From the NCBI RefSeq assembly GCF_000024005.1, contig NC_013132.1:7062001-7126000 (forward strand): a stretch of DNA of 64,000 bases, in the 5' to 3' direction. The stretch comes from Chitinophaga pinensis DSM 2588 (GTDB taxonomy: Bacteria > Bacteroidota > Bacteroidia > Chitinophagales > Chitinophagaceae). Positions 27,098-35,190 of the stretch are shown here, piece by piece; the stretch's first letter is position 1, and the number at the start of each line of letters is the position of its first letter. Made by a program: the position numbers and the translations under genes. The notes under the pieces were generated by a model that saw only the letters and a list, made by a program, of their open reading frames with translations, had not been told where the DNA came from and searched no databases.

Positions 27098-29101
27098 TTA
27101 TTTTATGCGGATGATCTTCTTAGTGCCCATTACACCATATCTGCCGCTGTCAACTTTCAGGATCAGGGTACCGGAAGGTACACGGCTGATATCCAGCTGT
27201 ACCTGTTGGGCCCCACTGCCATTTGGCTGAACGATCTGCTGTAATACCGGCTGACCGGTTTCAGCACGCAGCAATGATACCAACAGTCTCTCCTTGCCTT
27301 TACCGTCTATGGTCACCGTCAATGTGTTGCCATTCACCGGGTTTGGATAAACCTTCAGCGTGTTTTCAGTGGCTGATGTTTGACTGAGAACCGCCGCTGT
27401 TGTTATCGCACCCGCCAAAGCTACCGGACAATTACTTACAAAAGTCCAGGGTTTCGCATCTCCGGTATTGGTATCCGGCTGATCGCCCTGTGTCCACCAT
27501 TTTGCCTGATAGATCTTATTGCCATAAGCCACTTTCACGCCCTGGGTATAGATACCGCCTGGCGTCCATCCCTGTACGCCACCACATGGCTGACCGGTAC
27601 CACCGCCATCGCCGCCATTACCGTTACATGCGCCTACAACGGCCCAGGTGCTGTTAGTACCTGGTACATCGCCGCTACCAGCCCACCATAGGTTGCGGTA
27701 GATCACGCTGTTATAACGAACGATATTGCCGGCAGCTTCATAAATCTTCGTTGATTCCCAGGCTGGCAGAGAAGCACAACCGGCGAAAGTCTGGCTGTTC
27801 CATACCGTGAAATTGATGGTGGTCACGATGGAGTCCTTACCATTTCTCAGCCCGACAGCAGTCGCCGTTTGCTGACCATAAGCAGTCGGCGTCCATTGTA
27901 TGCTGGTACCTGCCAGCCTCAGACCGCCGATTTTGATGAATACCTGGGTGATCTCATTCTTCGGATCGCTTTTCGCAACCGTCAGTGTCACAGGAGACAG
28001 GGAAGTCACACTGAGAATACCATTCGCAGGAGAAGTGAAGGTCAATGCCGTGATCTGTGAACACTCCGTGTTGTCGATGGCAAAAGGAGCCATATTCGCG
28101 CAACCACAGTTAACCGCATTATTACCGCCATTCAGCTCCATGCTTACCTGTTTGATACCGGTATAACGCTGATAATGCGCAATACGGCTGAGTACTTTCG
28201 TGTTCTCTGTTCCCTTGTTACATTCCAGTCCGCCGTTAATGATATTCACCGTAGCGCCAAAACCGGGTTTCAGGCCACCGGCTATCTGTGCAGCAGTAGG
28301 TTCCCATTTACCAGGGATCATTACATCATGGCAGGACTGTTTGGGATACTGCTGGGCCATCCAGAACCAGATACCTGTCTGGAAAGCAATCACGCCATCC
28401 TGGATCACTTTCTCCGGATTAGCGAGTAATACGTTCTTGTCACCGAAGATAAATTCACTTGCCTGACCGTAGTTATAGTTCCAGCTTAACTGGATCGGAC
28501 CACGGCCATGGTAGGATTTACCCGCAGCAGGCGGATACTGTGTGCTGGCTTCGCGGTAACCGATGTTGCTGGTACCTTCATAACCTACTTCTTCGCGGAA
28601 ATACAATCCCCAGGCATACTGACCGCCAGGTGCCGTAGGCCAGCCACCGGTGGTTTCCTGGGAGATATTGGCGAGGAATGCCATCAGCTCCCTTTTACGG
28701 ACAATCAGGTCGCCCTCGCCCGCAAAGGTGGCATAATCGATCTCCTCGCGGATAATAGCGTTAGGAGAAACGCTGAAATCCGCATCCTGACGGATTACCA
28801 CTGAAGCGCCGGTGGTTTTGTCCACACGGGTCAGTTTGTAGGCATTGGTCGCACAACGTCTTTCAGAAATAATCTTGATGTTGGACATCAGTCTTACGGC
28901 TTCTCTGAAATTGGCGTAAGAATAGAAATCCTTCGCGGCTGTAGTGGGTAAAGTACCACTACCGGTACGGTCATCAGGATTAAAACGATGTGGAAATAAA
29001 ACATCCCATTCAGCACTGGTGATAACATCAGTAATCGATTGGGAGAAAGCTGTGGACATACAGCATAGCAATAGGAAGACAATGAAACGTGCAGTTTTCA
29101 T
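27098..29101 (-). CDS. Secreted GH19 chitinase with CBM5/12 modules and T9SS tail
   Basis: 667 residues from MKTARFIVFLLLCC (29101), the signal peptide; an open extension upstream to 29227 has no signal features. The GH19 domain has catalytic Glu in ISQETTGGWPTAPGG and again in LYFREEVG, and the family strand YHGRGPIQLSWNYNYG. After an Ig-like module (TSPANGILSVTSLSP) come two chitin-binding type 5/12 modules (WESTKIYEAAGNIV...YRNLWW and WTPGGIYTQGVKVAYGNKIY...KWWTQGDQP) and a C-terminal T9SS type A sorting domain (LKVYPNPVNGNTLTVTI). It is exported by the Por system and cuts insoluble chitin; the name of Chitinophaga fits. Confidence 0.95.
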   Translation of the reverse strand: MKTARFIVFLLLCCMSTAFSQSITDVITSAEWDVLFPHRFNPDDRTGSGTLPTTAAKDFYSYANFREAVRLMSNIKIISERRCATNAYKLTRVDKTTGASVVIRQDADFSVSPNAIIREEIDYATFAGEGDLIVRKRELMAFLANISQETTGGWPTAPGGQYAWGLYFREEVGYEGTSNIGYREASTQYPPAAGKSYHGRGPIQLSWNYNYGQASEFIFGDKNVLLANPEKVIQDGVIAFQTGIWFWMAQQYPKQSCHDVMIPGKWEPTAAQIAGGLKPGFGATVNIINGGLECNKGTENTKVLSRIAHYQRYTGIKQVSMELNGGNNAVNCGCANMAPFAIDNTECSQITALTFTSPANGILSVTSLSPVTLTVAKSDPKNEITQVFIKIGGLRLAGTSIQWTPTAYGQQTATAVGLRNGKDSIVTTINFTVWNSQTFAGCASLPAWESTKIYEAAGNIVRYNSVIYRNLWWAGSGDVPGTNSTWAVVGACNGNGGDGGGTGQPCGGVQGWTPGGIYTQGVKVAYGNKIYQAKWWTQGDQPDTNTGDAKPWTFVSNCPVALAGAITTAAVLSQTSATENTLKVYPNPVNGNTLTVTIDGKGKERLLVSLLRAETGQPVLQQIVQPNGSGAQQVQLDISRVPSGTLILKVDSGRYGVMGTKKIIRIK

Positions 29102-29456
29102 AGCATAGTGGGTTGTGTACCCGGCGGTACGATGATTATTTTGAGTCGGGGCAAATATAATAAAAAAACCTCCTATAGGATAGCAGCCGGCATTCCCGGG
29201 GCGGAATCCTGCTGCGTTTATACTCATACGTTATTTCCGCAAGCAGCAGATTCCGTAGAACTACGCTTGCGCTGCATAGCTCCTGTATATAATTTTGTAC
29301 CCGTTAACACCAAGCACCACTACACTACACTATTGTTCTTTAGCCCCATTAATTTATTATTTAGCCCCAAAATTTAACCCCAAAATTAACCCCGCTTTTT
29401 TCCCTCTTTTTTTTGCCCTGCGTTTTAGTTAATTTGTTCCCCAAACCCGTCCCGGT
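29102..29456. other. Intergenic region between chitinase and esterase
   Basis: 355 bp between divergent genes with no coding sequence. It contains an imperfect inverted repeat (CGGAATC...GATTCCG, about 29210-29253) and a cluster of TTTA(G/A)CCCC repeats at 29339-29393. Confidence 0.6.
29339..29393 (+). repeat. TTTA(G/A)CCCC direct repeats
   Basis: TTTAGCCCC occurs at 29339-29347 and 29360-29368, TTTAACCCC at 29373-29381 and TTAACCCC at 29386-29393; the last three are 13 bp apart. They lie about 65 bp upstream of the esterase start. Confidence 0.65.
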
Positions 29457-30317
29457 ATGAAAACGACATTGTGTACACTCTTACTCTCATTGTTCGCTAT
29501 GCAGGCATTTGCGCAAAACAAGGAAAAAGACATCATTCACCTGTGGCCAGGCGCCGTACCAGGAGAAACAGCGCCTAAAAAACCGGCTGTTCCGACCAGC
29601 GACAGCAGCAAAGGCGTCATCAGACTAACAGATGTAACCGATCCTGTCATGCAGGTATTCCTGCCGGAGAAAAGCAAGGCCAATGGGGCAGCAGTAATTG
29701 TGTGTCCGGGAGGCGGCTACCAGATTCTTGCCATCAACCTGGAAGGTTATGAAATTGCCCAATGGCTGAACGGACTGGGTTATACCGCCTTTGTACTGCA
29801 ATACCGGGTACCACAGAAGCAGGAAGGCGCTTTACAGGACGTACAGCGCGCTTTACGCCTCGTACGCTCCAAAGCTTCAGAATGGCAGCTGCAACCGTCA
29901 AAAATCGGCGTATTGGGTTTCTCTGCCGGTGGCAGCCTCAGTGCCCGTGCCAGCACCCTGTATAACAAACAGAGCTACACCCCTATCGACAAAGCCGATA
30001 GTGCCTCCGCCCGTCCCGACTTTGCCCTGCTGATCTATCCCGCTTATCTTGACCTGGGCCCCAATCACAGCATTACACCTGAATTAGAGATAGATAACCA
30101 TACCCCTCCTACTTTCCTGTTCGCCACTGCCGACGATCCATATGCCAACAGCGCACTAATCATGGCCGGCGCATTACGGGAAGCCAAGGTGCATGTTGAA
30201 CTGCACCTCTATGCCAAAGGCGGGCACGGCTATGGCCTCCGTCCTGATAATAAAGCCGGACTCGCCTGGACCACCCTCGCTTCCCACTGGCTGGAAAGGA
30301 ATGTCAGGGAAAAATGA
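29457..30317 (+). CDS. Exported acetylesterase-like alpha/beta hydrolase
   Basis: 286 residues with a signal peptide (LLLSLFAMQAFAQ). Motifs: VCPGGGYQ oxyanion loop near residues 83-89, nucleophile Ser156 in GFSAGGS, acid Asp226/227 in ATADDPY, and His257 in GGHGYGLR. The HLWPGAVPGETAP opening is shared with polysaccharide-associated acetylesterases (the BD-FAE and CE-like 'acetylxylan esterase' group). It probably removes O-acetyl groups from plant polysaccharide fragments in the periplasm. It sits beside a glycan locus, in agreement with acetylated hemicellulose as substrate (inference). Confidence 0.85.
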   Translation: MKTTLCTLLLSLFAMQAFAQNKEKDIIHLWPGAVPGETAPKKPAVPTSDSSKGVIRLTDVTDPVMQVFLPEKSKANGAAVIVCPGGGYQILAINLEGYEIAQWLNGLGYTAFVLQYRVPQKQEGALQDVQRALRLVRSKASEWQLQPSKIGVLGFSAGGSLSARASTLYNKQSYTPIDKADSASARPDFALLIYPAYLDLGPNHSITPELEIDNHTPPTFLFATADDPYANSALIMAGALREAKVHVELHLYAKGGHGYGLRPDNKAGLAWTTLASHWLERNVREK

Positions 30318-30430
30318 GCATTATCAGCCATTCTGCTGACCGCCGTCATATGAGGACATACTGCTTAGGTGGAATTTTACAACCTATAAAGTATATTTAC
30401 CGCATATTCTTTTAACGGTAAGTATCAAGT

Positions 30431-31681
30431 ATGAAGAAGTGGATCACCAAGCTGACAACAATGTTCTCTGGCAATAGCGTTTACAAAAAAGAATATAACA
30501 AGGAGCTCCAGCGCTTTGAAGCCCTGTTCAATTACGCCAGTATCGGTATACTCGTGACCAACCAGCAGGGCCAGATCGTGCTGATCAACGACTTCGCCCT
30601 CAGACAGTTCGGCTACGAACGGGAAGAACTCATGGGTGACCGTATCGAAAAACTCATGCCGCAACGCTTCCGTCACCGGCATGTGGATCACAGAGATCAT
30701 TACAATCATCATCCGCAAAGCCGCCCGATGGGTATTGGCCTGGATCTTTTTGCCGTTAAAAAAGACGGTACGGAATTTCCTGTGGAGATCAGTCTCAGTC
30801 AGTATGAACATGAAGAAGGCGCTTTTGTGATCGCCTATATCAACAATATTACAGAAAGAAAAAAGGCGGAAGAAAAGATCGAAAAACTGAACAATGAACT
30901 GGAACACAAGATCAGTGAACGTACGCAACAGCTGACCACTGCCCTTGAACAACTGGAACATTCGAAACAGGAGGTCATGACCGCGCTCAATAAAGAAAAA
31001 GAGCTCAGCGAACTGAAATCCCGTTTCGTATCGATGGCCTCTCACGAGTTCCGTACACCACTCAGTACCATCCTGTCATCTGCATTCCTGGTCAATCAGT
31101 ATACGACAGAAGCTGAACAACCGAAACGCAGTAAACATATACAACGTATCATCTCTTCCGTGACCCTGCTGACGGAAGTACTGAACGATTTTCTGTCTGT
31201 GGGCAAGATCGAAGAAGGCGGCGTACAGGTACGCACCAGCACTTTTGATCTGCAGCAACATGTCACGGCTATCATACAGGAGATGCAGGATATTGTACAG
31301 GAAGGACAACGTATTCAGTATGAACACATCGGCGCAACAGCAGCGCAGCTCGACCCTTCCCTGCTGAAACATATTCTGTTAAACCTGCTGGGAAATGCTA
31401 TCAAATTCTCTGGAAAACACGCTGTTATACAGGTGCATACAGAACATACCGGAAATGATGTAATATTGAGGGTGAAAGACAGCGGTATCGGCATATCCCA
31501 GGAGGACCAGCAACACCTGTTCGAACGTTTTTTCAGGGGCGCCAACGTAAGCAATATCCAGGGTACTGGTCTTGGTTTACATATCGTTAGCAGATACGCT
31601 GAACTGATGAACGGATACATCACCTGCGAAAGCGAACTGAATAAAGGCACCACCTTCATCGTCACTTTCAGGCAATTATAA
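30431..31681 (+). CDS. PAS-domain sensor histidine kinase
   Basis: 416 residues, soluble, with one PAS domain (FNYASIGILVTNQQGQIVLIN; DLFAVKKDGTEFPVEISLS, about residues 30-140), a coiled coil (KKAEEKIEKLNNELEHKISE), HisKA with His205 in MASHEFRTPLS, and HATPase (NLLGNAIKFSG, DSGIGI, GTGLGLHI). It has FixL-like layout, but I see no clear heme ligand. It is 21 bp upstream of a REC-CRP regulator, its obvious phosphotransfer partner. The His-rich loop in the PAS domain is common in this PAS family. Confidence 0.92.
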   Translation: MKKWITKLTTMFSGNSVYKKEYNKELQRFEALFNYASIGILVTNQQGQIVLINDFALRQFGYEREELMGDRIEKLMPQRFRHRHVDHRDHYNHHPQSRPMGIGLDLFAVKKDGTEFPVEISLSQYEHEEGAFVIAYINNITERKKAEEKIEKLNNELEHKISERTQQLTTALEQLEHSKQEVMTALNKEKELSELKSRFVSMASHEFRTPLSTILSSAFLVNQYTTEAEQPKRSKHIQRIISSVTLLTEVLNDFLSVGKIEEGGVQVRTSTFDLQQHVTAIIQEMQDIVQEGQRIQYEHIGATAAQLDPSLLKHILLNLLGNAIKFSGKHAVIQVHTEHTGNDVILRVKDSGIGISQEDQQHLFERFFRGANVSNIQGTGLGLHIVSRYAELMNGYITCESELNKGTTFIVTFRQL

Positions 31682-31702
31682 CTAAAAGGAATAGTACTAT
31701 AA

Positions 31703-32761
31703 ATGAAAACGATCCTGCTGATAGAAGATAATGACGATATTCGCGAAAATACTGCCGAAATACTGGAACTTGCCAATTACAGGGTCCTGACGGCTGAAAA
31801 TGGGAAAACCGGCGTGGAAATGGCTCTGGAAGAACTGCCCGACCTGATCGTATGTGATATTATGATGCCTGTGCTGGATGGTTATGGCGTACTGCACCTG
31901 TTGCAAAAACACCCGGAAGTCGAAGATACCCCTTTCATATTCCTCACCGCCAAAAGCGAACGCGGAGACTTCCGCAAAGGAATGGAAATGGGCGCAGACG
32001 ATTATATCACCAAACCTTTCAGCGGTACAGACCTTTTAAATGCAGTAGAAAGCAGATTAAAAAAGTCAGAACTTAAAAAACAGGTGTTACCTGCAGATAT
32101 GGAAGGAGTACAACAACTGCTGTTGACAGCTACAGGCGCTAATCCTCTGAAAACATTGATGGAAGAGGGTAATACAGACAGGTACAAAAAGAAACAACTG
32201 ATTTACCAGGAAGGTAATCGTCCGACCAGCCTTTATTTTATCCAGAAAGGCCGTGTGAAAACCTATAAGGTGAACAACGACGGAAAAGAGCTCGCTGTCA
32301 ATCTGTACAGCGCCGGCGAATTCCTCGGATACGTCGCCCTGCTCGAAGGCAGCAACTACCATGAAAACGCCGAAGCACTGGAAGCTTGCGAACTGACCGC
32401 TATTCCCAGAGAGGATTTTGAAACGCTGATCAATAATAACCGCGAAGTAGCACAACAATTCATCCGCCTGCTCGCTAAAAATATCACAGAAAAAGAACAG
32501 CAACTGCTGCACCTTGCCTATAGTTCACTGCGTAAAAAAGTAGCAGAAGCATTGCTCTTCCTGAAAAAGAAATACCATCACGTAACTGACCAGCCGTTCT
32601 CCATAGATATCTCCCGCGAAAACCTCGCTACCATCGCAGGTACCGCTACGGAATCCATGATCCGTACACTGGGCGACTTCAGAGACGAGAAACTACTGGA
32701 AATAAAACAGGGCGTCATCACCATCCTGAATGAACAGAAACTCGCCAACCTGGTGAATTAA
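31703..32761 (+). CDS. Response regulator with CRP/FNR output (REC-CRP fusion)
   Basis: 352 residues: receiver domain (Asp52 in VCDIMMPVLDG, Lys in ITKPF) to about 120, a linker, a cyclic-nucleotide-binding-like beta-roll (RYKKKQLIYQEGNRPTSLYFI; YSAGEFLGYVALLEGSNYHE) about 150-260, and a Crp-type winged helix (ISRENLATIAGTATESMIR). Output is therefore a CRP/FNR family domain controlled by phosphorylation rather than only by ligand. It lacks the Cys cluster of FNR and the full cAMP-binding RxS motif. Partner of the kinase just upstream. A single polypeptide replaces a FixJ plus FixK relay. Confidence 0.92.
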   Translation: MKTILLIEDNDDIRENTAEILELANYRVLTAENGKTGVEMALEELPDLIVCDIMMPVLDGYGVLHLLQKHPEVEDTPFIFLTAKSERGDFRKGMEMGADDYITKPFSGTDLLNAVESRLKKSELKKQVLPADMEGVQQLLLTATGANPLKTLMEEGNTDRYKKKQLIYQEGNRPTSLYFIQKGRVKTYKVNNDGKELAVNLYSAGEFLGYVALLEGSNYHENAEALEACELTAIPREDFETLINNNREVAQQFIRLLAKNITEKEQQLLHLAYSSLRKKVAEALLFLKKKYHHVTDQPFSIDISRENLATIAGTATESMIRTLGDFRDEKLLEIKQGVITILNEQKLANLVN

Positions 32762-32849
32762 TGATAAAAATCAGTTTTTACGCTGATGCGCATCCTGTGC
32801 TGCCCGCAGGCAGCTGACTATCTTTACGTCAGATAAGATAGTTTTAGTA

Positions 32850-33233
32850 ATGGAAGATCTCCTGCGTGAATTAACTGCATTTAAAAAAGAACTGGCGGCG
32901 CTTGAAAATCGCAATATCGCACTCAAGACGCAACTCGCTCACATACTGCAATATCATTTTGACCGCTCCCTGCTGGACAGGCTGGAATATTTCCATACCG
33001 CCTTCCTCCAGCAGGATACACGGTTTGAAGCCCTGCGCGGAGAACTCGCCCTCCAGCAGGTATGGGTGAGCGAACCCGACATGAATGCCATCAACTATGA
33101 AAATATCCGCACCCACCAGGTACATATCCGGTCCCGCCTGAAAAGCATGGAAACAGACCTGCAACAACTCATGACCATATTCCTGAATTATCTGCAGGAA
33201 CATTTTCCCGCTATATCCAAAAATAATGGCTGA
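32850..33233 (+). CDS. Small alpha-helical hypothetical protein
   Basis: 127 residues, almost wholly helical and charged, probably coiled coil (LLRELTAFKKELAALENRN, RSRLKSMETDLQQLMTIFL). No signal peptide or membrane segment, so cytoplasmic. It is 88 bp after the REC-CRP gene and may be co-transcribed. I do not recognise a family; a scaffolding or regulator-accessory role is only a guess. Confidence 0.6.
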   Translation: MEDLLRELTAFKKELAALENRNIALKTQLAHILQYHFDRSLLDRLEYFHTAFLQQDTRFEALRGELALQQVWVSEPDMNAINYENIRTHQVHIRSRLKSMETDLQQLMTIFLNYLQEHFPAISKNNG

Positions 33234-33330
33234 TAAACCCACATTGATTTTCTTCAATACTTTATCTCCCCGGGATAAAATACTTATATGATTTAGAAAA
33301 ATATCCTATATTAGACAAGCGTTATATCCT

Positions 33331-33759
33331 ATGTCAAGAAAATTGTTATCAGACATTCTATCTGCTCTACTGGTATTCCTTTTTATTTATACCGGTATGA
33401 GTAAATTGCTCGACTATCATACATTCCGGCGGCAATTGGGACAATCGCCTTTTATCACTTTGTACGCGCCTGTTATCGTCTGGGCACTACCATTGGGGGA
33501 AATAATTATTGCGGGACTACTACTCTATACCCGCACACGTTTAATGGGGTTTTATCTTTCTTTTTTTCTTTTAAGCCTTTTTACATTTTATCTGGTAGCT
33601 ATGCTGCGGCTTAGTTATTTTATTCCTTGTTCCTGCGGAGGTGTTTTACAACATCTTTCATGGAACGCACACATTGTTTTTAATATCGTCTTTGTCATAC
33701 TATCAACTATCGGGGTACTGCTGCACGCAAAACAACAAAGTGCACAACCAGCCAACTGA
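33331..33759 (+). CDS. MauE/DoxX-like redox-associated membrane protein
   Basis: 142 residues with four predicted membrane helices (ILSALLVFLFIYTGMSKLL; VIVWALPLGEIIIAGLLLY; LSFFLLSLFTFYLVAML; IVFNIVFVILSTIGVLLH). The PCSCGGVL motif before the last helix, followed by LSWNAHIVFN, is the mark of MauE family proteins. MauE in methylamine dehydrogenase biogenesis assists disulfide formation in the small subunit; its relatives in Bacteroidota are linked to thiol redox of exported proteins. It opens a three-gene cassette with a cysteine-containing peptide and a propeller-like protein. Confidence 0.85.
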   Translation: MSRKLLSDILSALLVFLFIYTGMSKLLDYHTFRRQLGQSPFITLYAPVIVWALPLGEIIIAGLLLYTRTRLMGFYLSFFLLSLFTFYLVAMLRLSYFIPCSCGGVLQHLSWNAHIVFNIVFVILSTIGVLLHAKQQSAQPAN

Positions 33760-33852
33760 TTTCTGATTTCCGGTATAAACGGCATTATTATAGGGGGAAG
33801 CCGAAAACCTTCAGAACAGAGTAGGCATTTATTTTATTTAATAAAACACACC

Positions 33853-34071
33853 ATGAAAAAGACACTTTCATTAGCGTTTTTCGCTGCCCTGTGCGCAGCA
33901 GGAACTGCATTTGCCGGCAAACTGCAGGCTGACACTGAGTGGTTACTGAACGATGGTTCCGTTGTAACCGGAACTTCCACTGAAGTTAAAATCATCTATT
34001 GCGGCGCAGCAAATACTGTTCAATGTGCGGTAAGCCTCACCGGTCCTACCACCATCATCAGAAAGAGCTGA
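33853..34071 (+). CDS. Small exported peptide with a cysteine pair (DUF6520-like)
   Basis: 72 residues: signal peptide MKKTLSLAFFAALCAAGTAFA, cleaved near residue 21, leaving a 51-residue mature peptide. It has exactly two mature cysteines, in YCGAANTVQCAV. Similar small secreted peptides (DUF6520 in Bacteroidota) occur beside MauE genes. With a MauE-like protein 93 bp upstream, the pair is a natural candidate for a disulfide made by that protein. The family assignment is by resemblance. Function unknown. Confidence 0.7.
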   Translation: MKKTLSLAFFAALCAAGTAFAGKLQADTEWLLNDGSVVTGTSTEVKIIYCGAANTVQCAVSLTGPTTIIRKS

Positions 34072-34080
34072 TAACATATT

Positions 34081-34114
34081 ATGGCAGGAAGCACTTATGT
34101 AATCTTCCTGCCAT
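34081..34114 (+). terminator. Stem-loop between the peptide and propeller genes
   Basis: ATGGCAGGAAG (34081-34091) pairs perfectly with CTTCCTGCCAT (34104-34114), 12-nt loop, no T run. It lies 9 bases after the peptide stop, so it could protect the 3' end of a peptide-rich mRNA or weakly terminate it. Confidence 0.55.
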
Positions 34115-34128
34115 ACTACCAAACCATT

Positions 34129-35190
34129 ATGAGAAAGAGCATTTATACCTTGTTGTCGCTCCTGGTAGCGGCATTTTTAATTATTGCAGTATTAGTATGG
34201 ATCGCGCCGGCGCCTAACAAACAAGCCAATGGCTTCAACCGGTATTATCTGCACCCATTACCTTTACCTGCCATCGGAACAATACCCGCCACCAATATCC
34301 TGGATATCGTCGGTGCCGACGATAGTCTGTTCTATTTTTCAATCGTACAACAACCATCCGGCGTCATCGCCACATCATTCCATCCAGGCGCGCAAACCGA
34401 TACACTGAACATTCCCTTGCAGGCATCCTTCAGTAATGCAGTCAGCGCATATTTCTTTACACAGGTCAATAACAGGCACATTACCGTGTTTGGTTATAAC
34501 CTGCCTGTTATCTACAATACTTCGCGTACAGATAGTAGTCTGCATACCTTTACCAACCTATCTGCCGGCGGTTTTTCACAGGGTTATTTACTGCGTGACG
34601 GTAAACATTTTATACTGCGGAAACTGAATATCAGCGAAAAAGATCAGCTGTTCATACGCGCCAATACTGAGAATGACAGCATCCTTACTGAAAACGGTTT
34701 GTCTGAACTGCACAGAGATGGTGGCATGAGCACAGACGGTACACTGACATATGACAGGCAGACAGGACTATTGACTTACATCCATTTTTACAGCAACAGA
34801 TTTTTCACCTTTGACAGTAGTCTGCAACGTATCAGTAACAGTCATACCATCGATACTTTTACCGTATCAAGATTTGAAGTAGCCGCTAATAAAGATGAAA
34901 ACAAACAGGTGTATACAAATGCCGGACCTGATCAGATGGTGAATGGTTTCAGCTGCGCTGATAACAACAAACTATATGTACAGGCTAAATTAAAAGCGGA
35001 CAATGAAGACGAAAAACTATTTAACGAACATTGTGTGATCGATGTGTATGAAATCAGCTCAGGTAAATACCTGGGTAGCTATTATCTTGATATTCCTGCC
35101 CATACAAAAGTCAATCAGCTCTTCGTACAGGGAGATAAACTGGTAGTACACTGTGCGGATAATATCTATGCCATACAACTGGCTCACTGA
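34129..35190 (+). CDS. Membrane-anchored propeller-like protein
   Basis: 353 residues from MRKSIYTLLSLLVAAF (34129), chosen because it gives a clean signal anchor; ATG at 34081 would put the stem-loop inside the gene. After one N-terminal hydrophobic helix (LLVAAFLIIAVLVWIAP) the rest is extracytoplasmic and beta-rich with repeated blade-like strands (LPLPAIGTIPATNILDIVG, YFFTQVNNRHITVFGYN, TLTYDRQTGLLTYIHFYSN, QLFVQGDKLVVHCADNIYAI). It resembles the 6-bladed BF3164-type lipoproteins but has no lipobox. Third gene of the MauE cassette; role unknown. Its last seven bases overlap the stop of the convergent susD-like gene. Confidence 0.65.
   Translation: MRKSIYTLLSLLVAAFLIIAVLVWIAPAPNKQANGFNRYYLHPLPLPAIGTIPATNILDIVGADDSLFYFSIVQQPSGVIATSFHPGAQTDTLNIPLQASFSNAVSAYFFTQVNNRHITVFGYNLPVIYNTSRTDSSLHTFTNLSAGGFSQGYLLRDGKHFILRKLNISEKDQLFIRANTENDSILTENGLSELHRDGGMSTDGTLTYDRQTGLLTYIHFYSNRFFTFDSSLQRISNSHTIDTFTVSRFEVAANKDENKQVYTNAGPDQMVNGFSCADNNKLYVQAKLKADNEDEKLFNEHCVIDVYEISSGKYLGSYYLDIPAHTKVNQLFVQGDKLVVHCADNIYAIQLAH

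Noticed and set aside
30632..30730. Unusual histidine-rich metal-binding loop in the PAS kinase
   Set aside because: The run of His/Arg before RPMG is common in this PAS subfamily, so it is not specific.
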